This document shows positions 7,697-15,074 of a stretch of DNA of 17,742 bases, in pieces (the stretch's first letter is position 1; the number at the start of each line of letters is the position of its first letter). The stretch covers positions 1-17,742 of the forward strand of contig JAGKXD010000084.1 of the NCBI GenBank assembly GCA_021151525.1, written 5' to 3'. A program made the position numbers and the translations under genes. Below the pieces are notes generated by a model. That model worked only from the letters and a program-made list of their open reading frames with translations, was not told where the DNA came from and did not search any database. This stretch comes from Cellvibrionaceae bacterium (GTDB lineage Bacteria; Pseudomonadota; Gammaproteobacteria; Pseudomonadales; Cellvibrionaceae).

Positions 7697-8208
7697 TGAA
7701 CAATAAGACCGAAAATTTAACTAGTCCGCAGGGTGCCGAAGGGCAAGAGCTTGCTGCTTGGCTTCTTCCTATCAGTCCAACCCAAAGTGTGGCGGTTGGG
7801 CGCTATGAGCTGAAATATATTGAGTATGTTGATGCAGTAGTGGATTTGCCGGGTGTACCTGCTTTTTGCGAACAGGGTTTTGTGTGGCGTAACCGTTTTA
7901 TTCCGGCATTAGACTTATGGAGTTTGCTTACCCGCCGGCGTATGCCAGTTAATAATGCTGAGCATCTTGCAGCCATTATCGCCTATGAAAATGCTCAAGG
8001 TGACTTGGCGGCAGGTGCAATCCTGCTGGCGGGAGTGCCAAAGTTAGTCGCTGTTACACCCTCACAAGGTGTACCAATCGCAGAATTACATGAGGAATGG
8101 CAGTTATTAGCGCAAGCTGCTTTTAAGGATGAAAATACCCTCTATCCTGTGTTGAATCTGCGCTGCTTGTTTGACACGACGCCGGCAGACTTATTATCTC
8201 TTCACTAA
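7696..8208 (+). CDS. ChpC-like CheW-domain protein
   Basis: The protein has 170 residues from the ATG chosen on the strength of the AAGGAG site; starting at the GTG two codons upstream would add two residues. The length matches Pseudomonas ChpC (about 168). A CheW fold is suggested by SVAVGRYELKYIEYVD, by GFVWRNRFIPALDLWSLL (the RGxxxPVxDL core, here WRNRFIPALDL) and by the ending TLYPVLNLRCLF. CheW-like proteins of this kind link extra receptors or adaptors to the kinase. It is the last gene of the operon; a possible short terminator follows. The family is well supported; orthology to ChpC is by position and size. Confidence 0.75.
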   Translation: MNNKTENLTSPQGAEGQELAAWLLPISPTQSVAVGRYELKYIEYVDAVVDLPGVPAFCEQGFVWRNRFIPALDLWSLLTRRRMPVNNAEHLAAIIAYENAQGDLAAGAILLAGVPKLVAVTPSQGVPIAELHEEWQLLAQAAFKDENTLYPVLNLRCLFDTTPADLLSLH

Positions 8209-8246
8209 CAAGCCTCCTACAAAATTGGACAACTCCTAACTCCTTC

Positions 8247-8265
8247 ACACTTCTGGTGTTTTTTT
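8247..8265 (+). terminator. weak candidate terminator of the chemosensory operon
   Basis: ACAC (8247-8250) can pair with GTGT (8256-8259) around a 5-base loop, running straight into seven T residues (8259-8265). The stem is only 4 bp, weak for an intrinsic terminator, but the position 39 bases past the last chemosensory stop is right. The rest of the 215-base gap (8209-8423) shows no ORF or clear promoter. Confidence 0.3.
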
Positions 8266-8423
8266 ACTTCAGCGTCCTATAAAAAGGTAATTTAAGCGAA
8301 GTAGAGGGTGGAATAAATCCGATTTAGCGTATATCGTTGCGCTTAATTAACCAAATATTCTCTTAAGTCTCTTTTCTTAATAACCAGAATTAAGCAAGAG
8401 CTAACCGCGAGACGGATGCTGCA

Positions 8424-9230
8424 GTGGCAAAAACGGGCGCTAGTTCCAAGCGATTTATTCAGATCAGTGATTGCCATTTAGGCCCACTGACCAGTGAAGC
8501 TTTGCTTGGTCTAAATACTGATGAAAGCCTGCACGATGTGTTGTCGCTTATCGCGGACAAAGAATCTGATTTTGATTACATGGTGTGTACCGGCGATATC
8601 GCCAGTGCCGGCCATGAAGCTTGCTACCGCCGCTTTGTATCCATTGTTCGCCAATACTTCTCTGAACCACTCGCGTGGCTGCCTGGTAACCATGACTCTG
8701 CCGATATTATGGCCAGTGTTGATTTGCCCCAAGCGCCGGAAGCGCGTGCTATTGAGTTAGGTAGTTGGTTGATTCTGTTGTTGGATTCAGTGGTGCCTTT
8801 TAAAGTGCATGGCAATTTTGAGCAGGGTGAGTTGGATTACCTTGAGCAAATGCTGAGCGCTAATCCCAACAAGCATGTAATGATCATGCTGCATCACCAA
8901 CCAGTGTTGGTAGGAAGTAAGTGGATCGACCAATACATCCTGCGCAATGCCGATGCTTTTTTTGCACTTATAGATCGTTTCACAAACGTGCGGGCGGTTG
9001 TGTGGGGGCATGTGCATCAAGACTTTAGTAGTCAGCGCAATGGGGTTCAGCTTATTGCCACTCCCTCGACCTGTGTGCAATTTAAACCGCTGTGTGATGA
9101 TTTTACGGTAGATACGCTTATGCCCGGCTATCGTTGGTTTGATTTGAATGACGACGGCAGCCTGATTACGGGTGTCGAACGCGTCACCGGCAAAGAATAC
9201 GTTATTGATTACAAATCAGCCGGTTATTAA
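8424..9230 (+). CDS. cpdA: CpdA-type 3',5'-cyclic AMP phosphodiesterase
   Basis: The protein has 268 residues, close to E. coli CpdA (275). All class III (calcineurin-fold) metal motifs are visible: D16-x-H18 in ISDCHL, G57-D58 in TGDIA, P87-GNHD-91, H157-H158 in HHQP, and G195-H-x-H198 in GHVH. It would bind two metals and hydrolyse cAMP to AMP in the cytoplasm. The start is GTG: the frame has a stop at 8391-8393 and no ATG between there and the conserved N-terminus, so GTG at 8424 is the only reasonable choice. No strong Shine-Dalgarno is seen. The order cpdA-yqiA-parE is the conserved gammaproteobacterial block, which supports CpdA over other calcineurin-fold enzymes. The usual upstream neighbours (tolC, nudF, yqiB) are absent; the chemosensory operon stands there instead. 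Confidence 0.9.
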   Translation: MAKTGASSKRFIQISDCHLGPLTSEALLGLNTDESLHDVLSLIADKESDFDYMVCTGDIASAGHEACYRRFVSIVRQYFSEPLAWLPGNHDSADIMASVDLPQAPEARAIELGSWLILLLDSVVPFKVHGNFEQGELDYLEQMLSANPNKHVMIMLHHQPVLVGSKWIDQYILRNADAFFALIDRFTNVRAVVWGHVHQDFSSQRNGVQLIATPSTCVQFKPLCDDFTVDTLMPGYRWFDLNDDGSLITGVERVTGKEYVIDYKSAGY

Positions 9231-9236
9231 TCCTTT

Positions 9237-9821
9237 ATGGCTGCGTTGTTGTATATCCACGGTTTCCTGAGTTCCCCTCTATCTTTTAAAGCGCAACAAA
9301 CCCAAGCATGGCTTGCGGCTAAGCACCCCGAAATAGACTATCATTGCCCCCAGCTTTCGCCTTATCCGGCTGAGACTCAGCACCAGCTGGAAAGGCTGGT
9401 CGAATCGCTACTGCCGCAACCAATTTATCTTATGGGTAGTTCTCTGGGCGGGTTTTGGGCTACTTGGCTGGCAGAGAAATACAATCTACGCGCTTTGCTA
9501 ATTAACCCCGCCGTTAGGCCGCAAGAATTTATGCCCAAATATGTAGGGCTGGAATTGAAAAGCTACCATACGGAAGATGTTTATCGTTTGTACGCGCATC
9601 ATATCGATGAAATTAAATCAGTTGATGTGCAGCCGCAGCGCTTGGATAATTATTGGCTGCTAGTGCAAACCGGTGATGAAACTTTAGATTATCGCCAAGC
9701 CGTTGAAAAATACCTAGGCTGTAAACAAACAGTGGAAGAGGGCGGCGATCACGCATTCCAAGGCTTTGAACGATATTTAGAAAGTGGTTTGGAGTTTTTA
9801 AGCTCGCCACAAAAACATTAA
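9237..9821 (+). CDS. yqiA: YqiA-type esterase (alpha/beta hydrolase)
   Basis: The protein has 194 residues, matching YqiA (about 193). It begins directly with the first strand and oxyanion segment LLYIHGFLSSP. The nucleophile is S69 in GSSLGG, the acid is probably D147 in QTGDETLDY, and the base is H172 in GGDHAF. There is no signal peptide, so it is cytoplasmic. E. coli YqiA hydrolyses short-chain acyl and palmitoyl-CoA-like esters in vitro; its physiological role is unclear. It lies 6 bases after cpdA and has no visible Shine-Dalgarno, suggesting coupled translation from the upstream gene. It lies between cpdA and parE, as in E. coli and Pseudomonas. Confidence 0.9.
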   Translation: MAALLYIHGFLSSPLSFKAQQTQAWLAAKHPEIDYHCPQLSPYPAETQHQLERLVESLLPQPIYLMGSSLGGFWATWLAEKYNLRALLINPAVRPQEFMPKYVGLELKSYHTEDVYRLYAHHIDEIKSVDVQPQRLDNYWLLVQTGDETLDYRQAVEKYLGCKQTVEEGGDHAFQGFERYLESGLEFLSSPQKH

Positions 9822-9859
9822 ATTTTTATATCTAACTTAAATTAGAACATTAAAAGACT

Positions 9860-11749
9860 ATGGCAAATTATTCCGCAGAAGATATTGAAGTACTCACGGG
9901 ATTAGACCCCGTTAAAAAGCGTCCCGGTATGTATACCGAAACCACGCGCCCCAATCACCTTGCGCAAGAAATTATTGATAACTCGGTGGATGAAGCGCTG
10001 GCAGGTCACGCAAAAACGATTGATGTTATTTTGCATAAAGACCAATCTATCACCGTAACAGATGATGGCCGCGGTATGCCGGTGGATATTCACCCTGAGC
10101 AAGGCAAACCCGGTATTGAAGTTATTCTTTGTACGCTCCACGCAGGTGGAAAATTCTCCAATAAAAATTACCAATTCTCCGGTGGTTTGCACGGTGTGGG
10201 GGTGTCAGTTGTAAACGCACTCTCCGATAAACTTGAAGTTACCGTTAAGCGCGATGGCAATGTTTATCGCATGGGTTTTGCGAATGGCGATAAAGCAACT
10301 GATCTCGAAATTATCGACACTTGCCCAAAACGCCAAACGGGCACTAGCGTAAAATTTTTACCCAATCCGATTTATTTTGATTCACCAAAATTTTCTGTGA
10401 GCCGTTTGCGTCATGTATTGCGCGCAAAAGCGGTCTTGTGCCCAGGTTTGACTGTTAGCTTTTTAGATGAACAAACGGGCGAAAAAGATGTTTGGTATTA
10501 CGAAGACGGGTTAAAAGATTATTTGGCGGGCGCAACCCAAGGGTGGGAAACTTTGCCATCAACGCCTTTTGTTGGCGATTTCAGCGCAACTAACGACGCC
10601 GTTAGCTGGGCAGTGCAATGGTTGCCAGAAGGTGGTGAGTTAATTCAAGAGAGTTACGTAAACCTGATTCCAACTGCACAAGGCGGTACTCATACCAATG
10701 GTTTGCGCACAGGTTTGTTAGATGCTATTCGCGACTACTGTGAATTCCGCAATTTAATTCCCCGTGGTATTAAGCTCGCACCAGAAGATATTTGGGCGAA
10801 CTGCTGTTTTGTGTTGAGTTACAAAAATCACGACCCACAATTTTCCGGCCAAACCAAAGAGCGTTTAACTTCACGTGAAGCTGCAGCATTTGTATCGGGC
10901 ATTGCCAAAGATGCTTTTGCGCTTTGGTTAAACCAACATACAGAAGAGGGCGATAAGCTTGCTGATTTCTGTATTAACAATGCACAAAAACGTGTGCGCT
11001 CCAGCAAAAAAGTTGCGCGTAAAAAAATCACCCAAGGCCCCGCATTGCCAGGAAAATTGGCAGATTGTTCCAGCGGTGAGCCAGCACTCAGTGAATTGTT
11101 TTTGGTGGAAGGTGATTCGGCGGGTGGTTCAGCAAAACAAGCGCGTGATCGTGAATACCAAGCCATCATGCCGTTGCGTGGAAAAATCTTAAACACGTGG
11201 GAAGTAGATTCTTCAGAGATTTTAGCGAGCCAAGAGGTTCACGATATTTCGGTTGCCATTGGTATGGATCCTGGCAGTGAAGATTTGACCGAATTGCGCT
11301 ACCACAAAATTTGTATTCTTGCGGATGCTGACTCAGATGGTTTGCACATTGCAACACTGCTCTGTGCACTCTTTATAAAGCATTTCCCAATTTTGGTTCG
11401 CAGCGGTTTTGTTTATGTCGCAATGCCTCCGCTTTACCGCATCGATTTGGGTAAAGAAGTTTATTACGCGCTGGATGAAAGCGAAAAGAACGGTATTCTC
11501 AATCGCCTGGCCGCCGAAAACAAAAAAGGTAAACCTAATGTACAGCGCTTTAAAGGTCTGGGTGAAATGAACCCGCTGCAATTGCGCGAAACCACTATGG
11601 CTCGTGACACGCGTCGCTTAGTGCAATTAACTATTGATGAAGACGATGGTACTCATCAAGTCATGGATATGATGCTCGCTAAAAAACGCGCGGGCGATCG
11701 TAAAAATTGGTTGGAAGAAAAAGGAAATTTGGCAGAAGTTGCCGTATAA
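9860..11749 (+). CDS. parE: DNA topoisomerase IV subunit B (ParE)
   Basis: The protein has 629 residues; E. coli ParE has 630. The GHKL ATPase comes first: EIIDNSVDEAL (N box, with catalytic Glu), DDGRGMP, then GGLHGVGVSVVNALS (ATP lid). A transducer domain follows. The TOPRIM domain has VEGDSAGGSA and PLRGKILN, the region equivalent to the quinolone-resistance segment, then ADADSDG for Mg2+ binding, and ends with QRFKGLGEMNP. With ParC it decatenates daughter chromosomes. The length matches ParE, not the longer GyrB (about 805). It lies 38 bases after yqiA; a weak AAAAGA is the only ribosome-binding signal. parC does not follow; the next gene is convergent. Nothing looks truncated, and the TOPRIM motifs appear wild-type. 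Confidence 0.98.
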   Translation: MANYSAEDIEVLTGLDPVKKRPGMYTETTRPNHLAQEIIDNSVDEALAGHAKTIDVILHKDQSITVTDDGRGMPVDIHPEQGKPGIEVILCTLHAGGKFSNKNYQFSGGLHGVGVSVVNALSDKLEVTVKRDGNVYRMGFANGDKATDLEIIDTCPKRQTGTSVKFLPNPIYFDSPKFSVSRLRHVLRAKAVLCPGLTVSFLDEQTGEKDVWYYEDGLKDYLAGATQGWETLPSTPFVGDFSATNDAVSWAVQWLPEGGELIQESYVNLIPTAQGGTHTNGLRTGLLDAIRDYCEFRNLIPRGIKLAPEDIWANCCFVLSYKNHDPQFSGQTKERLTSREAAAFVSGIAKDAFALWLNQHTEEGDKLADFCINNAQKRVRSSKKVARKKITQGPALPGKLADCSSGEPALSELFLVEGDSAGGSAKQARDREYQAIMPLRGKILNTWEVDSSEILASQEVHDISVAIGMDPGSEDLTELRYHKICILADADSDGLHIATLLCALFIKHFPILVRSGFVYVAMPPLYRIDLGKEVYYALDESEKNGILNRLAAENKKGKPNVQRFKGLGEMNPLQLRETTMARDTRRLVQLTIDEDDGTHQVMDMMLAKKRAGDRKNWLEEKGNLAEVAV

Positions 11750-11755
11750 AATTTT

Positions 11756-11800
11756 CAGCGCAATAAAAAAGGGAGCAATGCTCCCTTTTTTATTGCGCTG
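11756..11800. terminator. bidirectional intrinsic terminator between parE and the GlcG-like gene
   Basis: Bases 11756-11776 and 11780-11800 are perfect reverse complements: a 21-bp stem with a 3-base loop (AAT). The G+C core GGGAGC/GCTCCC is flanked by A6 on one side and T6 on the other, so it works as hairpin plus U-tract in both directions. It starts 6 bases after the parE stop and ends 10 bases before the stop of the opposing gene, exactly where a shared convergent terminator is needed. Confidence 0.93.
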
Positions 11801-11810
11801 TTTAAATAAT

Positions 11811-12329
11811 TTATTTTGCTTTCAAGGCTGCAATACCTGCTTCAGCAATTTGTCCATCCTGCTGCGATGTCCCACCGCTCACGCCAATAGCGCCAATAAT
11901 TTTTCCGTCCACAACAAGCGGAATGCCGCCTTCAATTAATACTACATCGGGCAGTGAGAGTAGTGCATTGCGTCCGCCGGCAATGGCATCTTCAAGCACT
12001 TTGGTTGGCCGTTTAAAATTATTAGCGGTACGGGCTTTGCCAATAGAAACATTGATGCTACCCAATTGAGTGCCATCAATTTTTTCAAGGTAAGTTAAAG
12101 ATCCGCTTGAATCCACAATCGTAATAACCATGGTGAAATTATTTTTTTTCGCTTCGGCTTCAGCAGCGGCTGCTACTTTTTTGGCGAGCTCCAATGTAAT
12201 TGGCGCGCCATAGGTTAAAGGTGTGGGAGCTGGTGTCGCCGCAGGTGCTGAACTCTCAGCGGCATAGAGTTGAGTGCTCAAGGTTAAGCTGGCCAATAAA
12301 CCTAAAGTGGACTTCGGAATTTTTTTCAT
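11811..12329 (-). CDS. exported GlcG/HbpS-family protein
   Basis: The protein has 172 residues. A signal peptide is visible (KK at 2-3, hydrophobic LGLLASLTLS, likely cleavage after LYA or YAA near 23-24), then an Ala/Pro-rich spacer to about 38. The rest is one GlcG/HbpS (former DUF336) domain: ITLELAKKVAAAAEAEAKK, VITIVDSSGSLTYLEKIDG, ARTANNFKRP, then IEGGIPLVVDGKIIGAIGVSGGTSQQDGQ cut by a short break, ending IAEAGIAALK. Members include heme- or cobalamin-binding HbpS and GlcG of the glycolate locus; many are periplasmic and of unknown function. The start has GAGAG about 8 bases upstream. A candidate promoter of its own lies at 12356-12384. Heme or cofactor binding is possible but not shown by the sequence. 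Confidence 0.85.
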   Translation of the reverse strand: MKKIPKSTLGLLASLTLSTQLYAAESSAPAATPAPTPLTYGAPITLELAKKVAAAAEAEAKKNNFTMVITIVDSSGSLTYLEKIDGTQLGSINVSIGKARTANNFKRPTKVLEDAIAGGRNALLSLPDVVLIEGGIPLVVDGKIIGAIGVSGGTSQQDGQIAEAGIAALKAK

Positions 12330-12355
12330 GGGAATCTCTCATTATCAATGTTGAA

Positions 12356-12384
12356 TTTATTGAACCGAGTTGAACCAATGCCAA
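12356..12384 (-). promoter_or_regulatory. candidate sigma-70 promoter of the GlcG-like gene, with direct repeats
   Basis: On the minus strand TTGGCA (12384-12379) and AATAAA (12361-12356) are separated by exactly 17 bases, a fair -35/-10 pair. The plus-strand word TTGAACC occurs at 12360-12366 and 12370-12376, 10 bases apart, with a partial copy (TTGAATT) at 12351. These same-face repeats span the promoter and could be an operator. Confidence 0.4.
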
Positions 12385-12413
12385 GGTTTTACGCGGTGTC
12401 CGCGTTTATTGTG

Positions 12414-12444
12414 CGCAGGAGAATAAAATATTATTGCTCCTGCG
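12414..12444. terminator. hairpin after the esterase gene, possible terminator
   Basis: CGCAGGAG (12414-12421) pairs with CTCCTGCG (12437-12444), and AATAA (12422-12426) with TTATT (12431-12435), with one bulged base. This gives about 13 bp around a short A/T loop. It lies 31 bases past the minus-strand esterase stop and upstream of the GlcG-like promoter. No U-run follows on the minus strand, so it is either a weak terminator or a 3'-end stabilising structure. Confidence 0.45.
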
Positions 12445-12474
12445 TCTAATCGTATCTATTACGAAAGTAATTCA

Positions 12475-13437
12475 CTACGGAATAAATTTATTGGCGCGCA
12501 ACCAGTTCTCGGCGAGCACTGTCCAAATTGCAACAGGGTAGCCGGTCGCATTGCGAATCGCGAAGCCGTGCTTGCCATCTTGAAAAATATGTAGCTCAGC
12601 GGGTACGCCTGCTGCTTTTAGTGCATTGTAAAAGCGTGTGCTATTGCGTGAATCTACCTTGTCATCATTATCCGTAGCCACAATAAAAGTTGGTGCTGTG
12701 TCTTTGGTGATTTGTTTGTCGGTTGGGTATTCATCGTAAAGCGCTTGTTTTTCTGCGGGCTGAACAGGTTTTTGATCAGGATTAATTAAATATTTACGCG
12801 CATTACTGGAATGAGGGCCGTAGGCGAGAATTAAAAAATCGGGGCGTGCGCTAATTGTATCGCTGGCATCCACCGCATCATAAACTTTTTTCGCATAATT
12901 GGTTCCCAGTGTTGATGCTAAATGTCCACCTGAAGATAAGCCTATGGCACCAATTTTATTCGAGTCAATTTTCCATTCAGCAGCGTTTGCTCGCACCAAA
13001 CGCAAAGCGCGTTGTGCATCTTGAAGAGGAACATCTTTACCATTGGCATGACCTTCACCCGGCAGGCGATTTTTCACTACAAATGCAGTTACCCCCAAAG
13101 TGTTAAACCACTTGGCAATGTCCGTTCCCTCCTTATCAATCACCAGCGATGTATAGCCGCCGCCCACCGTAATTATGACCGCTGCGCCATTGGGCTTTTG
13201 TGGAATAAAGGCACGAATAGTCGGTTGGCTTATGCCCTCTAATGTTCGCTGTGGGTCATTGGCATCTTTGCTGGAGTCTTTTACTTTTTCTTCCAGAACA
13301 ACGCCTGCCGAACCGGGTGGAGTAGCGGGCCAAAGCTTATATTCACTGCCGTGATTTATAGGGAATGCTTGTGCAAATGCTGATGCAAAAACGAGAACCC
13401 CTGTACATGTTAAGGTGAACGGCATTTTTTTTAGCAT
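12475..13437 (-). CDS. secreted alpha/beta-hydrolase esterase
   Basis: The protein has 320 residues. A signal peptide (KK, then hydrophobic CTGVLVFASAFAQA) is likely cleaved after A24. The fold is the BD-FAE/Aes-like type: an early VGGGYTSL oxyanion segment at 91-98 in place of HGGG, nucleophile S168 in GLSSGGHLA, acid likely D256 or D259 in ATDNDDKVD, and base H290 in GKHGFA. The opening YKLWPATPPG with EGISQPTIRAFIP is typical of a group of exported esterases often annotated as acetylxylan or feruloyl esterase-like, fitting a polysaccharide degrader; the substrate cannot be read from sequence. AGGA at 13447-13444 is 6 bases from the ATG. It faces the response-regulator gene divergently, with 272 bases between them. 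Confidence 0.85.
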   Translation of the reverse strand: MLKKMPFTLTCTGVLVFASAFAQAFPINHGSEYKLWPATPPGSAGVVLEEKVKDSSKDANDPQRTLEGISQPTIRAFIPQKPNGAAVIITVGGGYTSLVIDKEGTDIAKWFNTLGVTAFVVKNRLPGEGHANGKDVPLQDAQRALRLVRANAAEWKIDSNKIGAIGLSSGGHLASTLGTNYAKKVYDAVDASDTISARPDFLILAYGPHSSNARKYLINPDQKPVQPAEKQALYDEYPTDKQITKDTAPTFIVATDNDDKVDSRNSTRFYNALKAAGVPAELHIFQDGKHGFAIRNATGYPVAIWTVLAENWLRANKFIP

Positions 13438-13566
13438 AAATTTTCCTCAGATATAATTTACGTTAGGTCAGGTTTTTTATAATGCCGATGTAAAAATTTA
13501 AGTCTTATTATCAAGAAATCATTGAAGGCTAACTTTAACCTATTTATGGCTGAAGGTTGGTATCTT

Positions 13567-13595
13567 TTGACTCCTCGCCCTATCTACGCCATAAA
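13567..13595 (+). promoter_or_regulatory. candidate sigma-70 promoter of the response-regulator gene
   Basis: TTGACT (13567-13572, five of six consensus bases) and CATAAA (13590-13595, four of six) are separated by exactly 17 bases. This would give a leader of about 110 nt before the ATG at 13710. A poorer alternative with TTGTTC (13660) and TTTATA (13684) lies closer. The remainder of the 272-base divergent gap shows no gene. Confidence 0.4.
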
Positions 13596-13709
13596 AAATC
13601 TCTTATCATGATTAAAATAATATAGAGCTGCGGCGCTATTTGACCTAAATGCCAAGCGTTTGTTCAGGTCTGTCGTAACTCGCTTTATATAAAGGATAAA
13701 GAAATCCCC

Positions 13710-15074
13710 ATGGCAAACCCCGTAATTTTAATTGTAGAAGATAACCGTGAAATTCGGTTGTCGGCACATTTTGTTTTGGAAGATTTTGGCTTTGTTGTTT
13801 TTGCAGCAGAGAATCCTGCGCAGGCAATGGAATGGTTGGTGCAACAAAAAGCTGATCTGATTTTGTTAGATATGAATTTCGGTTTGGATACAACCTCAGG
13901 TGAAGAAGGTTTGCGCTTTTTAGCCTGGCTTCAGCAACAAGCGTGGGATATTCCTGTGGTAGCAATGACGGCTTGGTCAAACACCGAGCTGGTGGTTAAG
14001 GCCATGCAATTGGGCGCTGGCGATTTTATTGAAAAGCCTTGGAATAATCAGCGCTTGCACCAAGTGATACAGCAGCAACTACAGTTGCAGGCCCTCAACC
14101 GAAAAAACCGCGCACTGAATCAGCGGTTGGAAGATTCAAAGCCAGAATTGGTTTGGCAAAGTAATGCAATGAATCAATTAATGCAGCAGCTCGGCGCTGT
14201 TGCGGGCACAGATGCCAATATATTGCTGACAGGCGAAAACGGCACGGGTAAAAGTCAATTGGCGCATTGGCTTCATCTTAATTCTGCTCGCTCAAAGCAT
14301 GCGTTCATTGCTGTCAATATGGGCGCTATTCCCGAAACATTATTTGAAAGTGAAATGTTTGGCCATAAAAAAGGTGCGTTCACTGATGCAAAAGAATCGC
14401 GTATTGGGCGTTTTGAATTAGCAAAAAGTGGCAGTTTATTTTTAGATGAAATTGCAACTATTCCTGTTTCACAGCAAGCAAAATTGTTGCGTGTTTTAGA
14501 GTCTGGTGAGTTTGAAATATTGGGCTCTAGCCAAACACAACATACAGATGTACGCATTATTAGCGCAACCAATGGAAATTTTTCGCAGTTAATTGCAGAG
14601 GGACAATTCAGGCAAGATCTATATTATCGTTTGAATACCTTGGAATTTAGAATTCCTGCGCTGCGTGAGCGACCAGAAGATATTGCAGCGCTCGCCACTT
14701 TTTTTGTTGCTAAACATGGGCAGCGCTATCGCAAACCCGAATTGAAACTATCGGCATGTGCGTTGAAATCCATGCAAGCTTATCAGTGGCCCGGCAATAT
14801 TCGCGAGTTAAGTCATATGATGGAGCGTGCCGTTTTATTAACGCAAACTGATGAACTCACATCAGCACAATTAAGCTTGCCATCAAGTGCTGTTGCAAAA
14901 GCTGCTACGAGTTCCGATCAATTGCCGATGATGACTTTAGAGGCGGCAGAGTTACAGTTGATTAACCAAGCTTTGGCTGATTGCCAAGGCAATAAACAAA
15001 AAGCAGCTGATCTGCTCGGTATCACCAAATCTTCTTTATATCGCCGGTTGGAAAAATATGATCTGGCGAACTGA
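13710..15074 (+). CDS. sigma-54-type response regulator (NtrC family)
   Basis: The protein has 454 residues. The receiver (about 5-125) has acidic pair E10/D11, phospho-acceptor D54 in LLDMNF and K109 in EKPW. The AAA+ domain (about 150-375) has Walker A GENGTGKS at 175-182, Walker B D246-E247 in LFLDEI, and the arginine-finger region RQDLYYRLNTLEFRIPALRE. The sigma-54 contact loop reads GAFTDA (222-227) instead of GAFTGA. A Fis-type helix-turn-helix (about 420-450) closes the protein with NKQKAADLLGITKSSLYRRL. It should be phosphorylated by the kinase encoded next, whose start lies inside this gene (17-base overlap), and probably acts at the tandem palindromes at 16341-16374. AAAGGA at 13691 is rather far (13 bases) from the ATG. 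Confidence 0.93.
   Translation: MANPVILIVEDNREIRLSAHFVLEDFGFVVFAAENPAQAMEWLVQQKADLILLDMNFGLDTTSGEEGLRFLAWLQQQAWDIPVVAMTAWSNTELVVKAMQLGAGDFIEKPWNNQRLHQVIQQQLQLQALNRKNRALNQRLEDSKPELVWQSNAMNQLMQQLGAVAGTDANILLTGENGTGKSQLAHWLHLNSARSKHAFIAVNMGAIPETLFESEMFGHKKGAFTDAKESRIGRFELAKSGSLFLDEIATIPVSQQAKLLRVLESGEFEILGSSQTQHTDVRIISATNGNFSQLIAEGQFRQDLYYRLNTLEFRIPALRERPEDIAALATFFVAKHGQRYRKPELKLSACALKSMQAYQWPGNIRELSHMMERAVLLTQTDELTSAQLSLPSSAVAKAATSSDQLPMMTLEAAELQLINQALADCQGNKQKAADLLGITKSSLYRRLEKYDLAN

Noticed and set aside
10828..11196. 122-codon open frame on the minus strand within parE
   Set aside because: It is fully antisense to the conserved TOPRIM-encoding region of parE, and its protein has no recognisable features.
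9860..11749. Annotation as GyrB
   Set aside because: The length (629) and the cpdA-yqiA neighbourhood fit ParE; GyrB of gammaproteobacteria carries an insert of about 170 residues that is absent here.
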